From positions 2,790,001 through 2,854,000 of the forward strand of contig NC_134297.1 in assembly GCF_949628215.1 (NCBI RefSeq): a DNA stretch of 64,000 nt, written 5' to 3'. The notes beneath the pieces were generated by a model that was given only the letters and a program-made list of their open reading frames with translations, ran no database searches and was not told where the DNA came from. The translations under genes were made by a program, and so were the position numbers. Source of the stretch: Phalacrocorax aristotelis. Taxonomy: Eukaryota; Chordata; Aves; Suliformes; Phalacrocoracidae. This document shows positions 23,401 through 33,830 of the stretch, piece after piece (within the stretch, counting starts at the first letter, position 1; every line of letters starts with the position of its first letter).

Positions 23401-26400
23401 GCTGTGTCCTGCGGATGCTGCTGGAGGGAGATGGCCCTATTGTGGTCCATGTCGGCAGGCAGCATGCTGTGCTCCCGCTGTGTGTGCCCTGACATGTTGC
23501 TTGGCAAGCCCCAGGTGGGGACAGGGGGCCCCGGGCCTTCCCCAGCCCCTGCAGCCCCCAACCATGCCGATGGGACCCAGAGCAGCCTGGATGGCTCAGG
23601 AGGGGTCTGCAGGTTGCTGGGGGTGCTCTGCGTGCCAGCCGCCTCCCTTCGAGCACCCCACCAGTGCCGGTGAGCGATGAGCTGTCAGCTGGCGCTGGTT
23701 TCCTGCACGGCTCCAGGGTGGATGAAAGGCAGACGTGCAGGGCGGAAGCTGGCTGCTGTGTCTGCCCAGGCCTGCACCTCTTTACACAACATCATCAGGG
23801 CCGAGAGAGGCCCCAGCTCCCTGGGGAAGGGACGGGACATGGGCCAGTACCGTGCTTTCCCACACTGCCCCAAAACAGCCCGCTGCTTCTCTGCCACTGG
23901 GGCACAGCAGTGCTAAGGCTTACTACTTCCTAGAAGAAACCCCCGAGGCACCTTTCCACCAGCCCATGGTGCTGCATTTTGGGGTGCTTTGGGGCTCACA
24001 CAATGCATTGAGGTCTGGGGTAAGTACAGGGACCTCCCCGAACTGTGTGACCTCTGGTTCCCCGCTCCCTGGGTGAAAGACCACGAGGGATGGGGTATCA
24101 GGTGTGCCGTGAGGGCAGAGCTGCTTTGGGGTACCTCCGCTCCCCTCTCTGTCCACCTCTGGGAGTCCTCTTCGATGCCCTTGTCCTACAGTTCAGGAAA
24201 AGGCCTGCTTCCACCCTCCCTTCCTCGGCTGGGCTCCCAGTGGTTTCTTTGTGCCTCCTCTCTCCTTCCTCTCCTCTTCTGCGGGGCCCTTATGTGGGGA
24301 TTATTAACCATGGCTACGGCGCCTTTGTTTAGGAGGAGCTGGGAGCGGGAGCTCGGTGAGGGGCTGGGCGGGTGGAGGAAGGAAGGACGTGAGCAGAAGG
24401 GGGGAAGGAAGGTGACATCTGGATGTCAGTGCCGGAGAAGCACGATCTCCTGGGGCAGCTGCACGGAGATGGCCGGGGGCTCAGCAGATGCAGAGCAGTT
24501 GCAAAGCCCCAAAGAGGAGCCAAGCTGGCGAGGATCACCCAGTCCCACACCATCCAAAGTGCAGCCCCCAGCATTTGCCCTGGTGATGGTGCCCCTGCCA
24601 GAGGACAGACCCAGGGCTCTGGCTCCCTGTGAGGGCTGGCTCGTGGTGTGCAAGGAACATGGGCTTGGCCACCCTCTGCAGGGAGCAGCACAGGAGTGGT
24701 GGGGAAGGCTGTTGAGCCGTGCAGCGCTCCCCTTGTGCCCTACCCTGGGGGCCCAACCCTCGCTCTGTGCGGGGCAGATGGACAAGGACAGCTGGGGGAG
24801 TGAGTGCTCCTGGGGAAACCTTAGCCAGCCGAGGGCCACTGCCAAGGTGCACAGGGAAGCAGCCCTCTGCCCAGGGCTGGCCTGTCACTTGGCTTTCCAG
24901 GGGTACAGGCTCCCCATAGCCTGGAGCAGGTGCAGCCCTGGGACGGCGTGCAAATAGCCACGTACTGCCCCCTCACTCATACACGCACAGACAGGCCAGG
25001 CTGGTCACGTATGCGTCCCAGGCTCCTCTCCCACCCCTGGTGCACTGCTGCCTGGATGCAAGGGGCAGGCTTTGGGGCTGGGGCTGGGTGGGGTGAGAGC
25101 TGATGGGGCAGCAGGGGGAAGCTGGGAGCCCAGGGATGGCTATTTATAAACCAGCCTTTTTCTTTGGAAGGCTTCCGAGTTCATCTCCCGCCAGCACCGG
25201 CCGGAAAAAGGCCCTCTTATGTCAATGCCAGATGGGCCGGGGCTGGGCGCTCACCCGCACAATGGGGCAGATTATGCGCCTGGCTGGTGGGGTCCAGCAG
25301 CGGGATGCCCGGGAGGAGCAGCTGCCGCCAGCACCCACGCAGCAGCCCTGTGGCATGGGTTGCCGGGCCAAGAGTGAGGCAGGTGGGGGTCTTGACCGTG
25401 CTCATTTGTCACCCCTGCTAATGCCACAACTCTTGGGCCATGGCTCCCCAGAGGAACAAGGAGGAGGAACACCCCTGCCCTGTGCTCCACGTCACCCAGC
25501 TTTCCTGGCTTGCTGCAGTGTTGCTGAGCAGCGTGCTCCCTGCTGCCAAGGAAGGAAGGAGAAGCCAGCATAGGGACCCAGCATTAGCCCCTGTGCTTGC
25601 TTGCAGCCCCAGGCAGTGAAGTCTTTGTCCCAGATTTGTATGCAGGGCTTGAGACTTCCCCAGGACAGCTTATTAGGAGCAACTGCAAGAAAACATAATA
25701 AGAGATTATCCCCAGACAGGTGTCGAGGCCAACACCAGCTTTCAAGGAGCCCCTCTTGCACCCATGGGCTCTGGAGGATCCCTTTGGAGTGCTTTGGGGA
25801 AGGTTTCCCACTGCTGTGAGGGCACATGGCATAGCTGTGAGGGTAGATAAGGGCTGCCTGGGAGAAGGCAGCAAGCAGGGCATACCACTGGCCTTGCACT
25901 CTGCTCGGCCCCACAGCATCAGGGAAATGCCGGAGCACCGGGGCCCAGGGGAACTGTGGGGCTGGCTGGGCCGAGCAGGGATTTCTCGTCACACGACTTT
26001 CTCATGGAAGAGGATTTGCTTTTCCCAGGGCCGTCTGGCCAGGCTCCAGGAGGATAAAGATATCCCGGATCCTTTCAGGGAAGCCACACGGCCCGCCAGA
26101 AACACAGTCAGCAGCCCTCGTGCTCCCACACTTCCACCACTCTGCAGGGCAAACAAAGGCAGAGAAGGTGTCCCCTGCTATTGGCAGGTGGGGATATGGG
26201 TGCCCTCCAGCTCCCAAGCTGTCCCACCAGCTCTCCCTGGCAGCTGTGCACCATGCAGGGCGGATGCTGGCTATCATTCCCTGCCAGCTGGGATGGATGC
26301 AGTGGGGGATACCATCACCTGTGCTTCCAAGGTTAGGCAAAGGCCAGAGGAAGAGTGAGACACATCATCCTGCAGCTGAGCCCAAGTGGGGACGGGGGAC

Positions 26401-28579
26401 TTTCCTGGAGTGGATGCACTGGAATGAGCTATTGTTCCAGCCTCGCCTACGAGCACGGTGTGGAGGTGCCTGCTACCATGCTGAGGCATCTGGCCTGCCC
26501 TTGGCAAGGGCATCGTGAAAGGACCTGAGGTAAGGCTGCTGGCAGTGCCCAGGAGAACAGTGCTGGCTGGATTCTCCCAGGCACTGGGGCTGCCACACGG
26601 TGCGGGGGTCTACAGGCAAGGGCACCCTGGGGATGGTCCTAGTTGCCTGGCCAGCCATGAGTGTGCTGGAGTGCTGACGTGATGCTAGCAGGACCCCCAC
26701 CCCAGAAACACCCTTGCTGCCTCAGGACAGCAACAGGGCAGGGTGTGCCCATGCAGCAAGGGCCTAGGGAGGCAGGGGAAGATATTAGGGCTGGGGAAGC
26801 TGCCCTGCAGAGGCAGGCATGGAGGGAGCTGTGGTGGTCTCCAGCACCGCCTCCCAAATCCAAGGCTGCAGGCTGTGCTGCCAGCCATTTGTCTGCCTCG
26901 TTTTTCCTGTACTTGTGCTACCCGCAGCCTCTTCCCAGCCAGTCTGCTGTAACCTGCGATGCGAGGCAGCTCCAGTGCTTCTAGCCTGGCCTCAGGCTCC
27001 GCAGTCTGGACCCCAGAGCACAGGGTCATGATCCCCCTAAGCACGTTATGCTTCAGAAAGCTCCTCAAGGACCGTGACATCCGGCCCTGGTGTTGCTCCC
27101 CCACTCCCTCTGCTTCCAGCTAAAGCTGCAAGGACACAGCATCTATTAGAGCTGAGGCATCTATAGAGCTGGCCTCCTCTGGCTACTCCATTTCCCTGAA
27201 ATGCAGGGCAGCTGCCCGGCTGTGGTGAGCTCAGCACCGGCAATTCAGCTCAGAGGCATGATGCAGCAGCAGCCCTGCAGCCAGGCTTGGTACCAGCACA
27301 GCCGGTGTGCTGTACAGCCCCTGGCTGGCAGTACATCTTCAGGCAGGGCTGTATGCAGGGCAGGCAGGTAGGCAGGCGGGGGTGCACACACATCCCGGGC
27401 TCCTGCAACCTCAGGGTGGGCTTTGGTGACCCGGCTAGCACCAGCGCAATCCGGTTGATGGCAGACCCCTGTCTACCCTGTGCCAAACGAGCACTGAGAG
27501 GCTGATGAGGGGAGGGGCTCACAAGTGGGCCCCATCCTGTCCTGCTGCTGGCAGCTGCCATGGGCACAGCTGGGAGCATGTTGGCATTGCGCCCAGACCT
27601 CCAGCAAGTGCAGGGACAGCTGGGGGGACTTTCCTTGCAAGGAGGAGTCCTGGCCATGGCCCAGCTGCCAGGCACCCTTGCAGGGACTTGTGTCTGTGCC
27701 CCAGGGCCCCAGGAAGGTGTTTTCCATCCCTACACCCCAGCCTCATAGCCCCTCCGCCAGAAGACCTGCTCTACTCTGCTCCAGCCAAATTGGTGTTCCA
27801 ACCTGAGCTGATCACCCAGGTGCTCCCAGCCCCCTGCACCCCTCCTTGCTCTGTGCTGGGGTGCCTGAGCCCTGCACCTCTCTCCACCAGGTCTGGGCGC
27901 TGCAGAGCCGGACGCGCTACAGCAGTGGAGAGCAGGCACAGGCTCCTCTCTGCCCCTCTCTGCAATGACAAAGAAGCCCTGCTAGGGAGCCATGACCTCT
28001 AAAACCCTGCAGTCTCTGCACCCCTCCGGCCCTGCAGTGGGGAGCCCACCGGGACATGGTGCCCCAGGCATGGCAGGGGCCCCAGGCAGGCGCCAGGAGC
28101 AGGGAAGGGAAGGCAGGTGCATGGTTGGAGACATGGAAGAAGTGGAACATGCCCAGCCCTTGGCTCGGTTCTTTCTTTCCTTCTCCTGTTTGGTAAAGCA
28201 ATGAGAAATCCAAACATTACCATAAATGCTGAAAGCATCCTGGCTCCATCACATGGGCGCAGGCACACATGCTGCAGGGGGAATCCAAGCACCAGCTGCA
28301 AGGGAGCCCACAGGCCAAACTGGCCAGTCAGGGAGGGGATGGGGCTGGCGGGGAGCCAGCTGGCAGGACAAAGCCCAGGCAGGGACAGACAGACAGACAC
28401 AGATCTGCCATCCTGGCAGCTCAGCCAGTGCTGTGGCTCGAGGAGAGCTGGATGTCACCAAGCAGCAGCATCCCATAGTGTGCCAGAACATGCCCCCTGG
28501 CACCGCCCCTGCCCCAGATCAGGGTGTTACAGGGAGGGGGGGAACAGGGAAGGGGCAGGTGGCTGCAGGAAGGGTGAGC
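20401..28579. other. GC-rich intergenic region between MCAM and RNF26
   Basis: About 8 kb holds no exon or RNA gene that I can recognise. Several AT-richer islands (about 21,760-21,840, 22,170-22,400 and 22,740-22,830) stand out against the GC-rich background and contain homeobox-, POU-, FOX- and MEF2-like words. A MEF2-type CTATTTATAA is at 25,140-25,149. These could be regulatory elements. The long frames here, for example on the plus strand at 23,989-24,957, have no domain and are taken as chance. Confidence 0.5.
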
Positions 28580-31269
28580 TGCGGAACAAACTCTACAACT
28601 CAAAGAATTATAAAGCAGGTATGTTTATTTCGGCGCCGGGTGTGTGGGGGATCGATCTTCCAAAGGCATGCACGCCCCTTGTTTCAATATTCATCCCCTT
28701 ATACCGTTTTTGCGACTGATTACATCGTTATGGTAATGGTTTCCCAGAATTAATTTACATTTCTCCCCACCCTTAATTCTTCTGCCTGTGCACGTGTGGA
28801 ATCTTCGGGTGGTCTCTCTGGTGGTCGTGGTGATGTGAAGGCTCTGAGTCTTCCTCCCCTTGTCCTTTTCACTTTTCGTAGACCTAACCTGCAAAGCCAG
28901 TTCTGTCTGGTTTCACAGAATCACAGACTCACAGGTTGGAAGTGACCTCAGGGATCATCTAGCCCAACCTTTCTGGGAAGAGCACAGCCTAGACAAGATG
29001 GCCCAGCACCCTGTCCAGGCGACTCTTAAAGGTGTCCAACGTGGCCGAGCCAACCCCTTCCCTCGGGAGATTATTCCAGTGGTGACTGTCCTCACTGTGA
29101 AAATTTCCCTCGCGTGTCCAATCGGAATCTCCCCAAGAGCAATTTGTGTCCATCCCCCTTGTCCTCTCCACGTGACTCCGTGTAAAAAGGGAGTCTCCAT
29201 CTTCTTTGTAGCTACCCCTTGAGTACTGGTACACAGGGATGAGATCCCCTCTGAGCCTCCTTTTCTCAAGGCTGAACAAACCCAGCTCTCCCAGCTTGCC
29301 CTCGTACGGCAGCTTCCCAGTCCTGTGATCATCCTGGTGGCCCTTTTCTGGACCCCTTCCAGCCTGTCCTCATCCTTTTTGTATAGCGGGGACCAGAACT
29401 GTACACAGTGCTCCAGGTGTGGCCTGACCAGCGCTGAGTAGAGCGGGATGATGACTTCTTTATCTCTGCTGGCGATGCCCTTTTTAATGCAACCCAGCAC
29501 TCTGTTGGCCTTCTTGGCCGCAGCAGCCACTGTTCGCTCATGTTGAGCTTTCTGTCCACCAGGACCCCCAGGTCCCTTCCCACAGAGCTGCTCTCCAGCC
29601 AGGTGGATCCCAGTCTGTGCTGCGCTCCTGGATTATGTTTTCCCAGGTGCAAGACCTTACACTTCTCCTTGCTGAACTTCATAAGGTTCTTGCTGGCCCA
29701 CTCCTCCAGCCTATCCAGCTCTCCCTGCAGAGCAGCTCTCCCTTCTGGAGTGTCTACTTCCCCACTCAATTTGGTGTTATCAGCAAACTTCATCAGGATT
29801 CACTTGATCCCATTACCCAGATCACTTATAAAGATCTTGAATAACATTGGGCCCAATATTGATCCCTGGGGGACTCCACTTATGACAGGTCACCACTTGG
29901 AAAAGGAGCTATTTACCACCACCCTTTGGGTGCGGCCTGTCAGCCAGTTCCCCACCCACTGCACAGACTGCTTCTCTAGGTCATAACGCATCAATTTCTC
30001 CAGGAGGAGCCTGCAGTATCAAAGGCCTTGGAGAAGTCCAGGTAGACAATGTCCACTGCCTGCCCCATGTCAACCAGGCAAGTCACTTTGTCATAGAAGG
30101 CCACCAGGTTTGTCAAGCATGATCTGCCCTTAGTGAGGCCATGTTGGCTTTTCCCAATCACATGCTTCATTTGACTTGTGACGGCCCCCAGGAGGATTCA
30201 TTCCATAACTTTCCCAGGGATTGAAGTAAGGCTGATGGGCCTAGAGTTACCCGGATCCTCCCTCGAGCCCTTCCTGTAGATAAGGGTAACATTTGCCGTC
30301 CTCCAGTCCTCTGGGACATCCCCCGTTCTCCATTACTTCTCGAAGATTATGGAGAGTGGCCTCGCGATGATGTCAGCCAGCTCTCTCAACACCCTCGGGT
30401 GGATGGCGTCAGGCCCCATTGATTTGTGGGGGTCAGTCTCCTGTAGTGATTCATATACCAACTCTTCCTTCACTGATGGTGGGTCGGTGTTTGGTTCAAT
30501 CGGCAATTTCGTTCCCAAAGCCTGGGACCTGACAGTGCTGGTAAAGACAGAGGTGAAGAAAGTGTTGAGGACCTCTGCCTTTTCAGCATCATTGGTGATT
30601 GATTCTCCTTTTCCGTTTAACAGTGGGCCTATGTTTTCCTTCTTTTTCTGCTTATGGCTGACATGTCTGAAGAACCCTTTCTTGTTATTTTTCATATCTA
30701 CAGCCAGTTTCAATTTGAATTGGGCTTTAGCTTTTCTAACTGTACCTCTGCACACTCTGGCAATGCCCTTGTAGTTCTCGACAGATAATCCTCCACTTCT
30801 CCATCTCTGGTATGCTTCCCTTTTGGATTTGAGTAGACCCAGGAGGTCATGGTTGAGCCATGGGGGCCTCTTGCTCCGCTTACTTCCCTTTCCTTTGCAG
30901 GGAAGTTTGGTTTTGTTCTTCCAATAGAGAGTTCTTGAAGAATTCCCAGCTCTCACTAGCTCCTTTGTCTTCCATGGAAGCTTCCCATGGAATCCCTCCC
31001 AGTTGAGCCCTGAGTGAACCGAAGTTTGCTCTTCTAAAATCCAGAACCCTTGTCTTAGAGCTGACCTTCAGCACACTCAGCTGGCCTCATAACGTGTTTT
31101 TCCTTTTCACTTCCTCTTACCTCTTGTGCACACCAGGGGATTCCTTCATCATTCTGGGTTTCTGATTCCTATCTAACCTTAGCACATTTGTAGGTGTTGT
31201 ATAAGTCACTCTTGCTGGCACATTTCCAAGTCACATCAAATTACAATTAGAGGACTATGTTATCTTACA
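28580..31269 (-). mobile_element. Solo LTR of an avian endogenous retrovirus (ERVK-like), split by CR1
   Basis: On the minus strand the 28,580-28,911 part has the right-hand features of an LTR: a TATA-like box near 28,699, a polyadenylation signal (plus 'tttatt' 28,624-28,629), a GGCGCC-containing R/U5 region and a terminal CA at 28,580. The remaining 5' part is probably 31,081-31,269, opening with TGTAAGATA. A CR1 LINE fills the gap between them. No internal retroviral region is seen. It is a fossil older than the CR1 inside it. The 5' boundary and the family are inferred from pattern; I could not find a clear target duplication. Confidence 0.6.
28912..31080 (-). mobile_element. CR1 LINE, 5'-truncated, about 2.2 kb
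   Basis: The minus strand carries the later endonuclease region, reverse transcriptase and 3' end of a bird CR1 element. Visible pieces are WLNHDLLGLLKSKREAYQRW, HKSMGPDAIHPRVLRELAD, a region around FADNTKLSGEVDTPEG, and the 3' segment [17 protein letters not shown]. The 3' tail at the low-coordinate end has the CR1-style octamer-like repeat ('cacagaatcacagactcacagg'). Frames are broken and the usual F-A-D-D of the catalytic core reads F-A-D-N, so this copy is inactive. It inserted into an LTR. The 5' break, just past the LKVSSKTRVLDFRRANFGSL stretch, is typical CR1 truncation. Confidence 0.93.
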
Positions 31270-31835
31270 ATACAAAGCATATGATACACCTACGTTTCTG
31301 AACACTCTGACTCAGGGAACCCCAGCATCCCGTTCCCTCAGGGCTCCCCCCTTGCGGCCCGGGGGTACAGTGCTTCCCTCTTTGGCCCTGCCCTGGCGGT
31401 GTCTCCCATAGCTGCAGATGTCTTTGCCATGGGTCATCCACTCTGCTCACTCTCCCCTTCCTTAAAAAGCCTTGGGCTCCAGGACTGGATTTTCCTGAGC
31501 TTGTCATCACCGTCAGGGCTGGACCATCTCCTGAGACCTGGCAGAACAAAGGCCAGAGATTCTGGCAGCCCCACGCCCTGCCCAGGAGGCATCAGGGAGG
31601 GCAGGAGCTGCTCTAGGCCTGTAACCCTGAGCCAGGCTACAGCCATGGGTTTATTCTAGGATCTTCTGCAGGAAACTGCTTGGTGGGGCGAGAGCAGCAC
31701 TGCCCTGGGTTGACCCTGTCCCAAACACTCCTGCCCCAGGGACTCCACTAGTGAATGCAAACCATCCCCTGTGCCAGGGCTGAGGCTGTCACAAATTCAT
31801 CACATGCGTGGCCCCAGGGACCCTGTGGGTGGTAG
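31270..31835. other. Intergenic spacer, nothing recognised
   Basis: The 0.57 kb between the LTR and the RNF26 CpG region holds no gene or repeat I can name. Confidence 0.5.
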
Positions 31836-31839
31836 GTCC

Positions 31840-32155
31840 CTTTACAGGGCGCTGCTAGGAAGCGGTGCGAGGGGGCCGCTCTTATGTCCCGGCCGCCCCG
31901 GGTCCGGGTCCGGGTCCGGGTCCTGGACCCCCCGCCCCACCGGAGTTAAATAAGTGCCGTTAGCCCTTTAAATACGCGCCCCCAGCGGCCGCGCCCCCGC
32001 CGCGTCCTCCGAACCGCCCAATGGGCGGTGGGGATGGGGGCGGCCCTCGCCTCCGATTGGCCCGGCGGGGCGCGGCGGCCGGAACGAAGATGGCGGCGCC
32101 CAGCGGCGGGGGTCCCGTGGCGCGCGGCGGCTGAGGGCGGCCCGGGCCCGCCGCC
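31840..32155 (+). promoter_or_regulatory. RNF26: CpG-island promoter of RNF26
   Basis: This CpG-dense stretch lies directly upstream of the RNF26 start codon. It carries CCGGGT units in tandem (about 31,898-31,922), a CCAAT box inside the palindrome CCGCCCAATGGGCGG (about 32,014-32,028), an inverted CCAAT (ATTGG, 32,056-32,060) and a YY1-type AAGATGGCGGC at 32,087-32,097. YY1 elements of this form often mark the start site of TATA-less housekeeping promoters, so transcription probably begins near 32,090. The ATG inside the YY1 motif is not the RNF26 start. Confidence 0.75.
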
Positions 32156-33571
32156 ATGGACCTGCTGCTGGCGCTGCTCCGCGCCCTGAGGGTGGCCGCG
32201 GACCTGCTGGTGCTGGTGCTGGACGTCAACTTCTTCCTGGTGTCTTCGCTGGTGTCGGCGCTGCTCTGGCTACTGGCCGCGGCCTGCAGCCTCCCCGCCG
32301 CGGCGCTGGCCTGCTGGGACGGGCTGCTCCTCTCGCTGGCCTCCCTGGCCCGGGCGGCCTGCTGCCTGGCGCTGGGCGGCCTGCAGGCGCTGGGCGGCCT
32401 GCTGCGGGGGTGCTGCTGCGGGCTGGAGGGGCTGAAGGCGGCCGGGCACCTCCTCTCGCACCTGGGGCTGCGGGGCAGGGAGCTGCTACAGCGCGGGCTC
32501 TGGGGCCTGCTGGGCGGCGGCCAGGCCCTGGCCAGGCAGGTCTGCGAGGTGCTGGCCATCGGCACCAGCCTGCTGGCCTACCTCGTCAACAGCCTGGTCA
32601 ACGTCTGCCTCATCGGCACGCAGAACCTCTTCACCCTGGTGGTGGCCCTGTGGGACTCCGTCGCAGGCCCCTTCCTTAGAGTCACTGACCTGCTGGCTGC
32701 TTTCCTTGCGCACGTGTCCAGCGGCGCCATCGCTGTGGCCATCCTGCTGTGGTCACCCTGCCGGCTGGCCTTCGAGCTCCTGGCCTCCGTTGTCGAGCTC
32801 TTCATCAACATCTTCTTCCTGCATATCTACGGCCTGGGCTTGCTTCTCCTCGTTATTGTTATCAGCGCCTTTGTCTTCAACCCTGGACTGCTGTGGACAC
32901 TGACAGGCTACATGGTGGGCTACTTCAACATGCTGCCTTCCTACCACCGCCTGCAGCAGGATGTGTGGCGGCTCTATCAGGTGGCTGTCCTGACGCTGGG
33001 TATGGCCATGACCTCCCAGGTCTGGCGCAGGTTCGTGGACTGGAGCCTGCAGGTGACCAACTGGAGCCAAGGAGGCAGAACGATGAACCGGGAAAGCAAC
33101 CAGCGTGGGGCAGCTGCGCCTGTGCCAAGACCAGCGGCCCCTGGCAGGCTGACCCTGGCAGGGGTTGGCCAGCTGCCAGCTGAGCACGTGGACCAGCTGG
33201 AGGCAGAGCAGGTACCACAAGCACGTCCTGCTCTGAGTCGAAGTGCCGTGGCAGGACAGCGTTTCCAGCTGCCCAGGGAGGAACCGAGCACCTCCTGGGG
33301 GAAAGGTCTGAGGAGGCAGCAGCTGAATGCAGCAGCTGGGGATGGTGAAGGCGCTCCAGACAATGACCCCTGGGTGCTCCTGAAAGAACAAGAGGAACGC
33401 AAGAAATGTGTCATCTGTCAAGACCAAACCAAGACAGTCCTGCTTCTGCCCTGCAGGCACCTGTGCCTGTGTCAGGAGTGCACAGAAGTCCTCCTGCAGC
33501 AGGCCATCTACCAGCGCAACTGCCCACTGTGCCGCCAGATGATCCTCCAGACGCTCAATGTGTACTTGTGA
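32156..33571 (+). CDS. RNF26: E3 ubiquitin-protein ligase RNF26
   Basis: One uninterrupted frame encodes 471 residues (human 433). It is a multi-pass ER-membrane RING ligase known to organise perinuclear endosomes through SQSTM1 and to modify STING. The first ~300 residues are hydrophobic with several membrane segments, including the near-human stretches AYLVNSLVNVCLIGTQNLF and FLAHVSSGAIAVAILLWSPC. A hydrophilic linker follows. The C-terminal RING has C418, C421, C433, H435, C439, C442, C456 and C459, and the protein ends LQTLNVYL exactly as in human. The linker motif LLKEQEERKKCVICQDQ is also conserved. The start was chosen because it opens the hydrophobic N terminus right after the CpG promoter. 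A single coding exon is the mammalian state too. The first part is very GC-rich, and RING codon use is more ordinary. Confidence 0.97.
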   Translation: MDLLLALLRALRVAADLLVLVLDVNFFLVSSLVSALLWLLAAACSLPAAALACWDGLLLSLASLARAACCLALGGLQALGGLLRGCCCGLEGLKAAGHLLSHLGLRGRELLQRGLWGLLGGGQALARQVCEVLAIGTSLLAYLVNSLVNVCLIGTQNLFTLVVALWDSVAGPFLRVTDLLAAFLAHVSSGAIAVAILLWSPCRLAFELLASVVELFINIFFLHIYGLGLLLLVIVISAFVFNPGLLWTLTGYMVGYFNMLPSYHRLQQDVWRLYQVAVLTLGMAMTSQVWRRFVDWSLQVTNWSQGGRTMNRESNQRGAAAPVPRPAAPGRLTLAGVGQLPAEHVDQLEAEQVPQARPALSRSAVAGQRFQLPREEPSTSWGKGLRRQQLNAAAGDGEGAPDNDPWVLLKEQEERKKCVICQDQTKTVLLLPCRHLCLCQECTEVLLQQAIYQRNCPLCRQMILQTLNVYL

Positions 33572-33830
33572 ACCCAAGGCGGGCAAGTGGCTTGGATCAT
33601 TTTCCCAGGAGATCAAGGGCACCCCTCTCTCTGTCTCTTGCTGGGAAGTAGAACTTCCCAGGGCTGCATCGAGCAGCTTCCAAAGAATTATGATGGTGCT
33701 GAAAGGTCAAAAGAACGCAGGGGGTGTCTGCTAGCCATATTTACTTTGTAACTAGATTGTAGCTCTTGCTAGCAAGCACAATAACTGATCTCTGCAGCAG
33801 GCTGAAAGAGTAAAGTTTTTTTTTGTTGAC
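33572..33830 (+). other. RNF26: RNF26 3' untranslated region (inferred)
   Basis: No canonical AATAAA is seen soon after the stop. The variant AGTAAA at 33,809-33,814, followed by a T/GT-rich stretch, is the best candidate polyadenylation signal. A longer 3' UTR cannot be excluded. Confidence 0.4.

Noticed and set aside
23989-24957. 322-codon plus-strand frame in the MCAM-RNF26 interval
   Set aside because: No recognisable domain, competing frames on the other strand, and low-complexity Gly/Ser/Leu content typical of GC-rich noncoding sequence.
30333-30956. 207-codon frame as a host gene
   Set aside because: Sequence such as SMGPDAIHPRVLRELAD is CR1 LINE ORF2.
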